A stretch of 64,000 nt of DNA from Solanum dulcamara (taxonomy: Eukaryota > Streptophyta > Magnoliopsida > Solanales > Solanaceae). How positions within the stretch are numbered: position 1 is the first letter of the stretch; the number at the start of each line of letters is the position of its first letter. A program made the translations under genes and the position numbers. This document shows, in pieces, positions 24,754-35,090 of this stretch. Location: the NCBI RefSeq assembly GCF_947179165.1, contig NC_077243.1, positions 7,434,001 to 7,498,000 on the forward strand, written 5' to 3'. Below the pieces are notes generated by a model, which was not told the DNA's origin, did no database searches, and saw nothing but the letters and a program-made list of their open reading frames with translations.

Positions 24754-26103
24754 CCTTAGTATAGTAGTATATCTTGATGTTTAAGGATCTTATGTTTTTT
24801 TTCCTAATAGAATGAACTTGGAGTATTAAAAGAGAGGGAAATTTTAGCTCACGATGATGCCACACCTAATGGTTGTTGGGTGCTTTATGCCATAATATCA
24901 TTATCTCACTCCCACTCTATAATTCTTTCTCACCTATTTCGGCATCTTTCAAAGGGTCATCAAGATTGAGAAAGGCGGGCGATGGGACATTTAAACGCAA
25001 TAGCTAAGCAGTCATTTCCTAGGTGGGATATATCATCAGTTCTGATTAGCTATTGGTAAAACTGTCCCTTTATAGTAGATGTTAAGTCATAATTGTTCTT
25101 GATTATTTATAGCAAAAATTTAACAGTGAAAAAATTCCTAATTTGATGGGAATACAATCACTATCTGTACCAGTCTAAAATCGAACCCTTGTAGTTGTAA
25201 AAACGAATTCAAAGAGCGGAGCCTTTTTTTTTTCTTGTATATATGTCTTCCCTTTAAACTTCATTTAATTTTCTTGAGAGCATTTCTTATACTACATTGT
25301 GTTTCAAGTTGAAGAAATCCTAGCGAAGTTGCATGTGAGCTTTTAACATCGTTACATAAGTGAACAAAGGATGTGTTAACAATTTGAATGACACCGACTT
25401 GCCATCTTCAGAGTTACGCTTCTTTAAACTAATTTGCTCTAACAGAACCAACTCAAGACAAGTCTTTCGAATTGAGCCCTCTTGTTCAGTCAGAACAGGT
25501 CGATCAACGTCTTAGGCCACGACTCGGAGTGGTGGCCTGGATTCAAGAGTAGTGCCAAACAATGGCCAAAGAGGTTGTTGATCCTCAGGGAGGGGGAAAT
25601 TGTTGTGTATCAATTATCCCTCGTCGATTAAAAAGATAATACTAATGGTTTATTGGCTTGAGTGAACTCTCCCACCTAATAGACTAGTCTTTTGGGTTGG
25701 GGTCTCTTGTTTAGTCTATAACATTCAAGTAGCAGACTGCAAAGTGAAACAACATAATTTTGTATATCCAGCTTCTTGTTGACAATAAAGTACAGTAGGA
25801 TCAGAGTTAGTTCTTTGAAGAGGTGCTCCGTGTTTCATGCCCAAACGAATATACTTCAAACCTGCCGTATGAATCATTAGACATTTTATGGCACTCATTG
25901 AATATATAGAAGAAAATTGGATAATTTAAGTGTGCTCCGGTAAAGCACCTTATTTTTCATAAAAGACTTGAATAGTTTTGGAAATTGCCAAGTGCATTGT
26001 AATACTCATTAGTACATTCCTGTTCTTGAATATTTATCACTAGTTACACCCATCAGTTGGGAAAACCAAGGGAAACAGAACAACCAGAGTTGGACAATTT
26101 TCT
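24754..26103. other. Intergenic DNA between the two minus-strand COBRA genes
   Basis: This holds the promoter of the COBL4-like gene (left part) and the 3' flank of the third COBRA gene (right part). A possible LTR-retrotransposon end at 25600-25780 is listed separately. The rest shows nothing recognisable. Confidence 0.5.
25604..25780 (+). mobile_element. Possible LTR retrotransposon 3' remnant
   Basis: A purine run ggagggggaaat is followed directly by TGTTGTGTATCAATTATCCC and a stretch with 'tcgattaaaaagataatact' and 'cctaatagactagtcttttg'. A polypurine tract abutting a TG start is how a 3' LTR begins. No second LTR, primer site or target duplication was seen, and the right edge is not fixed. 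Confidence 0.35.
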
Positions 26104-27871
26104 TTATCTGGTGCCGGCAGAATATGGAAGATATGGGTAAGATTCAGGAGATGGCATCACACAAGGATTGCCATTGAAGTAGACCCTCCGAGGGAAAGCC
26201 CAAGCTTTCTTCAGTGCGAGTGTTTTTCCGTCCTTCTGAAGTGTTAAATCTGAGTGGACATTTCCTTTTGGTCCAGCTTGCATCAGGACATCATTATATG
26301 ACTTTCTCCCATAAAACAAGGCTGTATCATCTGCATAGTAAAAACATCATCAGTCTGATGGATAGTCTAATGATCAAGAATATGTATGTTATGTTTATCA
26401 ATCAAATAAAGGCAAAGGGAGCTTACTAGCTGATAGGTTGGGCATGAGAGGCTTGTATGAAAAGCTGGAAACTTGAGTCGCGTTATTGAGGTTTGGATGT
26501 TGAACGACGAGTGTCCATAGTGTATAGTTGAATCGGTAGTTGAAGTTTGTGATGGTGATCTTCACGCTCCAGGACTTCTTGTAGTTTGATTTAACATGCC
26601 AATGCACATTGATAGGACACATGTGCTTTGTGCATTGCAGCACTGGCTTATTTACTTTCTTTTGAACGTTTACTCCCTTTCCACTTGGTGTCTTCCTGCA
26701 ATTACACTTGTCGGTTATGATCTGTGAAGGAGAATTGTTCATAGCTACTTAACGAGGGACAATTTTTACTTGTTTAATTCTTATGTGCATCAGCACCTTC
26801 ATAACAGAGAAAGTACTACTGCAACTACTACTACTAATTGAAGGTATGAAGTATGGGAAATGCATATAAATCTTACATGACACAGTTGCTACTGTTCTGG
26901 CAGCCACAAGAGCAAGAAGGACAAGGGGTGATACTTGCATTGTGAAAAGAAGACAAGGAGACACAACATGTCGGTGTTGGAGAGGCTAAGAACTGAGAGT
27001 AAGTGCAAATCACTCTCCATGTCACTGCATATTAAGCAGAAAGATTCAGACTTAGCAAACAGTATTTACTTTCAATGTAGGGTTGAAAGACTCACTCATA
27101 GCCTGTGTAAATCGTCGACCATCCGATGTTATGAAACGAGTGGGATGGATGATTTTAGCAGGACCACAAACATAGCCACCACCTGGAGCATTCAAAGTGA
27201 AATTTTTGGGAAGTTTCACTGTACTGTTTGTAGTCCCAGCAGAGCCTACGGTTATCTGAAATGCAGAGAGAGCAGCAGAAGGGTCCTTTCCCATCGATGC
27301 CAAAACACCATCCTTGCAGCAATTAGCAATTTGCTGGTTATAAGGGGTATTTGGCAGCAAATCAACAATTGCAGGATTTTTCTCACAGCTGTGAGGAATA
27401 TTGGATCTGAACATTGAACAATCCCCTTGATCAGTAGCTTGTGCTCCAAACATGGACCAAATCACCTCATTCCTTGCCCATGTCCATCCTAAAGTCCATC
27501 CAGGCCTCATTATTGGACGATACATTTGGAAATTGTTCATTGTCACAATTGCCTGAAATTTCGAAAAATTCATGAACCAAAGATCTCAAACATCTAATTA
27601 AATAATAGTTAGTTCAAATATAATTACCACATAACCATCAGGGGTCCAAGACATCACATCCCATTTGATTGTTATATTTCCGCTTGGATCCAATGCGTCA
27701 TAGGCAGCTGCAATATAATTACAAGTAAAACAAAAGTCAAAATAGAAATATGAATGCAATAGAATCTCTAAACACCTCCCTTGCAGCAATGTAATTACCT
27801 GCACCAGAAAATAGCACAAAAAGTAGAAACACTATGGTATATGAGTTCCAGGACATGTTGGACGACCCCAT
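26104..27871 (-). CDS. COBRA-like protein without GPI tail
   Basis: Six exons: 27871-27799, 27707-27628, 27552-27096, 27024-26877, 26695-26427 and 26330-26104, 1254 bp or 417 residues. The exon pattern (80, 457 and 148 bp for exons 2-4) equals the COBL4-like neighbour, so it is a tandem duplicate in the COBL4 group. It keeps a signal peptide (YTIVFLLFVLFSGA), the COBRA domain, CCVS in exon 4 and CPSCSCGCQ. The reading frame stops at YLPYSAGTR, about 18 residues earlier than its neighbour, so the hydrophobic GPI signal is missing. The product would be secreted rather than membrane-held. Residues that are constant in the relatives have changed here (for example WSVKI for WRVKI, PSPES for PPPDS), which suggests relaxed or altered selection. 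The frame is otherwise intact, so I call it a gene. Confidence 0.88.
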
Positions 27872-28365
27872 GGGTCTAAATTTCTCGAGTATAGTTTTGA
27901 GATGCAATTGCACATATCTATGTCATTGTATCTATTTAAAATGCTAACAAAAATAGGAAGTAGAACGTGCCAAAGAATGGAAGAAAGAAATTGTAAAGGT
28001 CGCAAAAGAAGGCTGCTTCCTGGAAAAAGAGTACACATGCAATTGTTGACTTTGCCTTGCCCGGAAGACTTAAGACTTATTTTAGTCAAATATTTTCTGA
28101 CCTACTTTTTGACAAATGAAGAAACGATAATATTTTTTTTCTATTATATTCTCAATTTATTAAGATTGATATAAACTCATTATATCAATCATTATTTTTT
28201 TAATAGACATGTCAAGTTAAAATTGACAAATAAAAAGGAACGGAGTGAGTAATATCAAATATTGCTGGGAGTACTTCAAAAAACTAATACTCTCTCTTGT
28301 GTCATTTAATGTGAATCATTTCCTTTTTATTTCGTCCAAAAAAGAATGTCATCTAGTTAAAAATA

Positions 28366-29110
28366 GGAAAAGGATCAAAAATGTCATTAAATTATTTGAA
28401 ATGAATAAAAATGTCTTCCGTTTATAATTTGGTCCAAAAATGTCTTTGCCGTCAAATCTGTGATCAAAAAATGCTCTTATTGTTATTTAATAGGTCAAAA
28501 ATGCCCCTATTGTTACAAAATGGGTCAAAATGCCTTTTTTCTGAATAAATATAATTTTTTTTAAGAAAAAACAAATCGTGTTCCTTATAAAAATATTACT
28601 TTTAAAAAACTCTATTCTTGTTTTCTTTCTTTTTAAACCACATTAAGTAATAAAAATGTAGGAAATTATTTTATTCTTCGTAATCTCATTTTATCAATTA
28701 AAAAAGAATAATTTCATGTACTATATGTTTTAATGAATAATATATGCCATATATATAAGATCATAATAAATCCATTATTAATTTTTATTCAAATAACGAT
28801 AAAAATAACTATAATAAAATAAGAAATATTTTTAATTTTTTTCTAATCGAAGTAGAATAAATATTTGCTAATAAAAAAAATATTATTAGAAAAAAAATAT
28901 ATTCAAAAAGAAAATAAATAATATATATTTTTTAATTATGAAAATAAATAATATATTTATTTGAAAAGGGGCATTTTTGACCTATTAAATAACAATAAGG
29001 GCATTTTTGGATCAAAGTATTGACAACAAGGGCATTTTTGGACCAAACTATAATCGGAGGGTATTTTTGTTCATTTCAAATAGTTTAAGGGCATTTTTAA
29101 CCCTTTTCCC
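28366..29110. mobile_element. Mutator-like MITE with long inverted repeats
   Basis: The left arm begins GGAAAAGGATCAAAAATGTC and the right arm ends GGGCATTTTTAACCCTTTTC(CC). The arms are inverted copies over roughly 140 bp, each a string of 'ggtcaaaaatgcc(cct)attgtta' units. The 9 bases TTAAAAATA flank both ends (28357-28365, 29111-29119). Long terminal repeats plus a 9-bp duplication point to a MULE-derived element. The middle is AT-rich and non-coding. Confidence 0.85.
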
Positions 29111-29267
29111 TTAAAAATATTTTAACGTTAAAACTCTCTTTTTACAACACAAATATCTAAGAATTGTTTTACACCAGAAGTTTTTAAAGTCTTTTTTTTA
29201 AAATACTATGTCAATTCAAACGGGTGCTACATAAAATGGGACAGACGAAGTAATGTTTTTTATATCA

Positions 29268-29453
29268 AAAAATGACCTAAAATGCCCTCGAACTATTGAA
29301 AATGATACAAAAATGTCTCTCATCCATCTATTGGGTCTAAAATGCCTTTACCACCTTTAAGTTCAAAAATGACTTTTCCTTTAACGAAAAAAGGCATGGA
29401 GAAACATTTTTGTACCATTTCCAATAGTTCGAGGCCATTTTAGGTCCTTTTCC
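29268..29453. mobile_element. Short inverted-repeat element related to the MULE MITE
   Basis: The left arm 'aatgacctaaaatgccctcg' + 'aactattgaaaatg' pairs with the right arm 'ccaatagttcgaggccattt' + 'taggtcctttt'. The 'aaaatgccct' words recall the preceding element. No flanking duplication was identified. Confidence 0.6.
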
Positions 29454-29454
29454 G

Positions 29455-29805
29455 TAATTAAAATTCTGTTAAATAAATTTTGATATATAATTAATTTTAA
29501 ATAATTAAATTGTAACCAATAGATGGCTATCACATTTTTTAAAAAATTATTCAAATTATTTAATTAAAATTCTTTTAAATAAATTTGATTTATAATTAAA
29601 TTGTAACCAATAGATGGCCGCCATGTGTTTAAAAAAATTATTCAAATTATTTAATTAAAATTATATTAAAGAAAAAGTCATTTTTGAAATTAAAAGTAGA
29701 TGACAAAGACATTAATTTTTGGAATTTTATATGATAATCATCCCTCTTTAGTTCAATGAAGTAGAACGAGTAATGTTTTTTATATTGTTCAATGAAGTTG
29801 AACGA
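29455..29805. repeat. Small direct duplications
   Basis: Two copies of an about 110-bp unit (29470-29570 and 29570-29665) share 'aattgtaaccaatagatggc' and 'attcaaattatttaattaaa'. Just after, 'ttcaatgaagtagaacgag' (29751) recurs as 'ttcaatgaagttgaacgag' (29788). AT-rich and apparently non-coding. Confidence 0.65.
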
Positions 29806-30826
29806 GTTTGTTTTTTTTGGCCTTTTTAAAAGAAGGCTTCTAAAGGAAGATGAAGAGATCACGCGCGAAGAGCTGAGGATAAAGCAACTTATAACGCCTC
29901 TTAAACAAGTGAATGAACAAGAATCAAAGTTAGTCACAAAATCCTTACATCAATTTATTAATTTGATTCTACAGAGCAAACCATGATCTTTATTTTGTAC
30001 TCCGTATATATTAGATTTACTTTCAGTGAAGCTATAAGGTATCATACCCGGGGGATTACAAAATAACGAAAAAGTAAAAGTGACCGTGTTTCAATTTATG
30101 TGGTATTTTTCATTTTTCGAGAATTAATGTGACTAATCTTTAAAAGTTAAATTGGATCAGATCAACTTAATATTTTAAAATTTAAATTTAAATATTCAAA
30201 AGCGAAATAAAAAGTACTATAAGTTGCAGTTCTTGTTAAGTTCAAGACGCAAACTAAATTATAGAATTATCTTCATGCTTTTAATATAATTATATTTATC
30301 TTCATCCTTTTAATATAATATAGATAGATAAATATTTGAAAAAAAAAGTTTGTAAAACTTTCATTAAATACAAATAAATGAGAGGTAAGAACTCAATTAT
30401 TCATTAAGCGCGGATAAACGAAACCCAAATAATCCAATGTCCTCAACAAAAACTGTACAAGGCCAAAATGGTCCAATCGAATTGGAACAGAAAAGTATAG
30501 CCAATATGAGCTCACGGAAGAAGACAGATGATTCCACGTTGCGTCTTCCTATTGGGTCCAATTGGCTGCATTAGAGATTTTTTGATGAAAATGTAGGCTC
30601 TTTCTCGTTAACAACAATGGAATCAACTAATTGATAATCTCTATATTAGTCTAATAACTAAGTTTGTCCATTAAAAATCATTCTAATGGAGTATCTACGT
30701 AGAGCCAATGTTAATAATAAATATTGATGGTGATATTTTCAGGCATGTTACTATTTCTGTTAAGACGCCTGGTCCAACTCAACTAATCCATAGCAAAACT
30801 CAAAGCATGAGAAAAGGGAGAGAATA

Positions 30827-30902
30827 CCGAAAAACCATAGGAATGGGTGGAATTGGAAAGCTAATCATTAGGAAAAAGCCACCAATCCCCATAGATTTTC
30901 GG
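30827..30902 (-). ncRNA. MIR482: miR482/miR2118-family microRNA hairpin (miR482a-like)
   Basis: Read on the minus strand, a 76-base foldback has CCGAAAA and TTTTCGG at its base. The 3' arm holds a 22-nt segment (30859 down to 30838) that begins TTTCCAATTCC and ends ACCCATTCCTA, which I recognise as the mature miR482a of Solanaceae. The 5' arm carries the partner TATGGGGATTGGTGGC; most of the miRNA bases pair, with scattered mismatches, and the loop is short. miR482 targets the P-loop coding region of NBS-LRR resistance genes and, being 22 nt, triggers phased secondary siRNAs. Expression cannot be seen from sequence. Confidence 0.8.
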
Positions 30903-33900
30903 ATAAGCTCATCTCCCTGTTTCAGATCTGCTAACCACTAGTTTGTGTATGTGAATTAACGATGCAGAAGCTGACACTTTTTTATAAGGGAAGAGTGGGG
31001 TGCGGCGGAAACAGCTACGAAACTGACTTGTTAATAGCCTGGACTCTCACATATCCATACCCATTGACCGCCCTTGTTGTTTAAATCGTCCAAAAACAAA
31101 TGGCACGTTTACTACTATTGAAAATAATTTAATTTTACGTGACTTTTTTGTTAATTTATAGTCATCTAAATATTAAAAGAAATTATTTTTATTTTTAAAA
31201 TTTTATGTCAAAATAAATAATATCATATAAATATAAACAAAAAAAAATACAAATTGTAGCTATTAAGAATTATAAATTAATAACCAAACGTGATATTTGA
31301 TGTGCTCAATTTTATCCTATTTATGACTTGTTTCATACTCCGGTCCCCCTACAAATTTTATTGGCCTTTTACCTACTATGGAGATTTAGTTTTGTTTTTC
31401 TATACTAAATTTTAATATAAAGTAAATGAATTATTAAGCACATAGTATAAGAATATTCGTGGGACTCATGCTTTGTCAAAATGAAATATCATTATTTATT
31501 GTCGGTGTTAAAAGGATGTGGAAAATTTTGGAGTGGTTCAAACCTTATACCTTACACAAACTAATAAGTAATAGTTTAGGTATTTATATTTTTAATAGTT
31601 TACATATGAAATTAAAAAAAAAAAGATATTTTAAGTGTTTTTTTTACATGATCTTATTTAAATATTATGTTTGTTTTGATTGTTATTTAAAATAGTTTAT
31701 TGTATTGTATAGTTTAAATAATCACCTCAAATGTGACTCCATATTTTACGGCTTTTGCAATTGTTCTCTTGTAGCTTTAAAACTAATTAATACTCCCTTT
31801 ATTTAATTTTTAAGGTAATGCACACATATTAAAAAAATAGTTAAAAATAAAATTTGAACCATATTTTTCTGTACTATCTTTTTGTTTAGTCAATCTCATA
31901 AAGATAATTAAATGTGAAATCATAAATACAAATAGTTTTTTATTGGAGTATAACTTTATAACTAGTGTAATTTAACTCCTAAAAAATTATAAAACTTCAT
32001 TAATGCAAAAGGTAAACTTCATTATGTAGTGTAGTTTAACTCCTAAACTCCCACCTTATTGGTGAATGTTCAATTCCCACATTGTAATCCCCCCCTCCCC
32101 CCATTTCCCCATTCCCTACCCCCAATTTTTATTAAAGGAAAAAAAAACTTTGTATATTTATTATATACCCGATGTATAATATTATATACCGAATTTTTAA
32201 AACATTGAAGTAAGAAAATAGTGACTATGTGATTGAAACTTAAAAATTTGGCTACCTATATAATGGCAAAAACATTTTTCTTATCGAGAATGAGTAATTG
32301 TGTTTTTGCGCTAAAGATTTGCAATGTACTTTTTGGATTATAAATTTACAATATAAGTTAGGTAATTATATTTTTCTATTTTGAAATAAAGTGGAATTAG
32401 AAACATTTCATCTATAAACGATTTTGGCTTTGTAACTGATCTCTTTTCACTTTAAAATTAATTATTATTAAATATTTTCATATAATTAAAACAAAAAAAT
32501 GTGAGAATGATGTCAAAATAAATAGATAAAAGTAAGTTATGCTGGACTGACTTAATTGAAACAAAATCACAACTATACTAGTATTTAAAAACTAATACGA
32601 TATACTATGAGGGTTTGTTTGGAAAGTCAATTCATACTCACTCTTTTTTTTTTAAAAAAATCAAAATAATTATCATTTTAGGAATTCTAAATTAAAGTTA
32701 CGAATTATTTTCAATTATTCTCTTAAAGTTAAAGAAGTATATGCACAATGTTTAAAAGGAAAAAGTTGTCTACCTGTCGTATTTATTATTTTCTTAATAT
32801 GCATGAAAAAAAAGAAACTAAACCAATAGTTAAAATGAGATGGAGGGAGTAATTAATAGGATAGTAATTACAACACAATTTAGTAATTACGCAATATTGT
32901 AACTTGAAAGACTTGTTAGTTTGTTATAATGTGATGATAATATAATTACAAATGTAACGTTTGATTTTGTAGGTGTAATTCATAGTTAAATTTTTTATGT
33001 TTTAAAAATAAAAATTAATTGTAAAAAACCACACGTTAGTGTTTGACAAATATATCTCTATAAGAGATATATACTGCTAAAACATTAATTATGTCAAAAT
33101 TTATGTTAGAATTATTATTTCGTACACACTAAACAAGAATTATACGTATATGATTTGTTTCTTCTTCAACTTATTATTTTGGTTGATAAATATGTACAGC
33201 TACAAATATCTCTGCATGAAACAAGAAGAGATAATTGCATAAAAAAATATGCAATCCGCCGAACGTCTCCGGCATACCAAACACTATATACCTCATCAAA
33301 ATTCCTACAAGCAAATTGGAATTAAGCAAATTGGTTACTTTGACTGAAAATTCAATAAGTAATAATAATAAAAAGACTTTGTCAACCAAAACAAAAAGAA
33401 GCAATTAAATTTGGTGTAATTAATAGGATAATAATTACAATACAATTTAGTAATCATCGCAATATTGCAACTAAAAAGACTTTTTAGTTTATTATAATGT
33501 GATTATAATATAATTACAAACGTAACGTCTGATTTTATAGGTGTAATTACATAGTTAGAATTTTTATGTTTTAAAAATAAAAATTAATTATAAAAACGAC
33601 GCGTTAATGTTTGACAAATATATCTCTATAAGAGATAAGAGATATACATTGCTAAAGCATTAATTGTGTTAAAATTTATGCCAAAATTATTATTCCATAC
33701 ACAGTAAACAAAAATTATAGTATATGGGTTGTTTCTTTTCTTCAACTTATTATTTTGCTTGATAAACATGTACAACTATAAATATCTCTGGATGAAACAA
33801 AGAGAGATAATTAACTAAGAACATGCAATCCACAGAACGTCTCCAGGTCTCCTGCATACCAGACACTATATACCTCATCAAAATTCCCACAAGCAAATTG

Positions 33901-34518
33901 GAGTTAAGCAAATTGTTGACTTTGACACAAAATTTAATAAGTTTTAATAATAAAACGACTTTATCAACCAAAATTATAAATATACTAAATCACCTTTTAA
34001 ATTTATGATTTTTGAACCTGTCATGACATTTTCCATAATTACAACATGTTATTAAATGTTAAAATTGTTAAAAAATGAGAGCAAATAATAAATACTACTA
34101 AAAGAGGAAAGTAACACAATAGAAAAACAAGAGATGAGAGCTTTTGTTATTTTTTCAAGTGTTCCCAAATGTCTCCATGTGTATAATATTATGAAAATAA
34201 ATCTTATACCTCTATTTATAATGTTACATAGATCAAGACATACAAAATTGAAGATTGTCATAAGCTGACATATTTAACCCATTATATCATATAGACTGTG
34301 TTGACTTGATAAATATATTAAAAATACCTTTTAAAATTGCTATTTTAAACATATCATGATATTTTTACACAACTATAACATGTTATTAAGGGTAAATGGA
34401 AGAGATTCTTTTTTTTCTTTTTCTTTAATATAACTTAAAAGTCACTAGATTCTTTAATATATGAATAATAGATGGTGGGGCAGGCGGGCTGCAGCCAGAG
34501 AAAAGGGGGCGAAGCCCG
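30903..34518. other. Intergenic DNA between two miR482-family hairpins
   Basis: If transcription runs leftwards, this is either spacer within one long primary transcript or the promoter of the left hairpin. A GC-richer patch at 30975-31085 has no open frame that I recognise. A diverged tandem duplication at 32.8-34.0 kb is listed separately. The rest is AT-rich, including a C-rich run at 32087-32120. Confidence 0.5.
32848..33980. repeat. Diverged tandem duplication of a ~566-bp unit
   Basis: The unit beginning 'gtaattaataggatagtaat' near 32850 recurs as 'gtaattaataggataataat' near 33416. It continues in parallel through 'gacaaatatatctctataag', 'actatatacctcatcaaaat' and 'ttatcaaccaaaa'. Both copies keep a minus-strand frame with LLNSNLLVGILMRYIV; in another minus-strand frame both also read FDEVYSVWYAGD. 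No family is recognised. It may be a scrap of an unknown gene or repeat. Confidence 0.75.
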
Positions 34519-34606
34519 AAAACTGATAGGAATGGGTGGAGTTGGTAAGCTAAAGATAATGGAGTATTGAAGAAGCTTACCAGCTCACCCATTTCTAAAA
34601 GTTTTT
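34519..34606 (-). ncRNA. miR482/miR2118-family microRNA hairpin (second)
   Basis: On the minus strand this 88-base stretch folds into a near-perfect stem. The 5' arm AGAAATGGGTGAGCTGGTAA pairs with a 3'-arm 22-mer (34548 down to 34527) that begins TTACCAACTCC and ends ACCCATTCCTA. The pairing extends into GCTT/AGCTTA beside the loop, with one bulged base and a few mismatches. The TTnCCnAnTCCACCCATTCCTA pattern is that of miR2118/miR482. It shares 19 of 22 bases with the hairpin at 30.8 kb, and both are on the same strand 3.7 kb apart, so they are probably duplicates. Targets would again be NBS-LRR P-loop sequences. It lies 200 bp from a copia LTR. Confidence 0.8.
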
Positions 34607-34804
34607 GTAGGGCTCAATTCCCATTTCACATTAGCTGAAAGCCTTTTATTAAGTAGTACAGTAACATTTTTGTATGCATATATAGAGATTGTTTGATAAG
34701 TGACTTGGCTACCTACAGTTTCTACTTATATAGTGTGTACTTAATGGTCCGTGGGGGGTGGGCGACTTATTACACAATAGTTCCCCATCTGATAAGGTTA
34801 ACGT

Positions 34805-35083
34805 CGTGGAATTTCTGAAAATATGTAATATAAATCATATCAATAATACTGAGGAAGAAGATAACTTGGGAGAGAAGACAATCTCATTCTATTAATTAAC
34901 AATTGAATGCATAACATTGTATATATATAACTCAATCTCTAACTAACTCCTAACTGACTTTCTAACCAACTGATTCTGTAACAAACTTCTGTAACAAACT
35001 TGTGAATTGATCACGTGAATAATTAGTTTAATCACTAATCACTAATTCAGGGCACGTCAACACATGTGCTTAATTCCTTCACA
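34805..35083 (-). repeat. Copia 3' LTR
   Basis: Begins GTGGAATTTCTGAAAATATG (first base C instead of the T in the partner) and ends CTTAATTCCTTCACA on the plus strand. It differs from the other LTR at roughly 15-20 positions by eye, plus a 7-base extra 'actaatc', so insertion was not recent. On the minus strand a polypurine tract AAGGGAGTT (35084-35092) directly precedes it. Confidence 0.9.
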
Positions 35084-35090
35084 AACTCCC

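Larger units (their letters stand above)
27872..30826. other. Intergenic DNA upstream of third COBRA gene
   Basis: The first few hundred bases are the likely promoter of the minus-strand COBRA-like gene. A Stowaway-like right end (aaggaacggagtgagta) sits near 28236-28252 without a clear left partner. A Mutator MITE, a second inverted-repeat element and a small AT-rich duplication are listed separately. No gene is visible. Confidence 0.5.
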
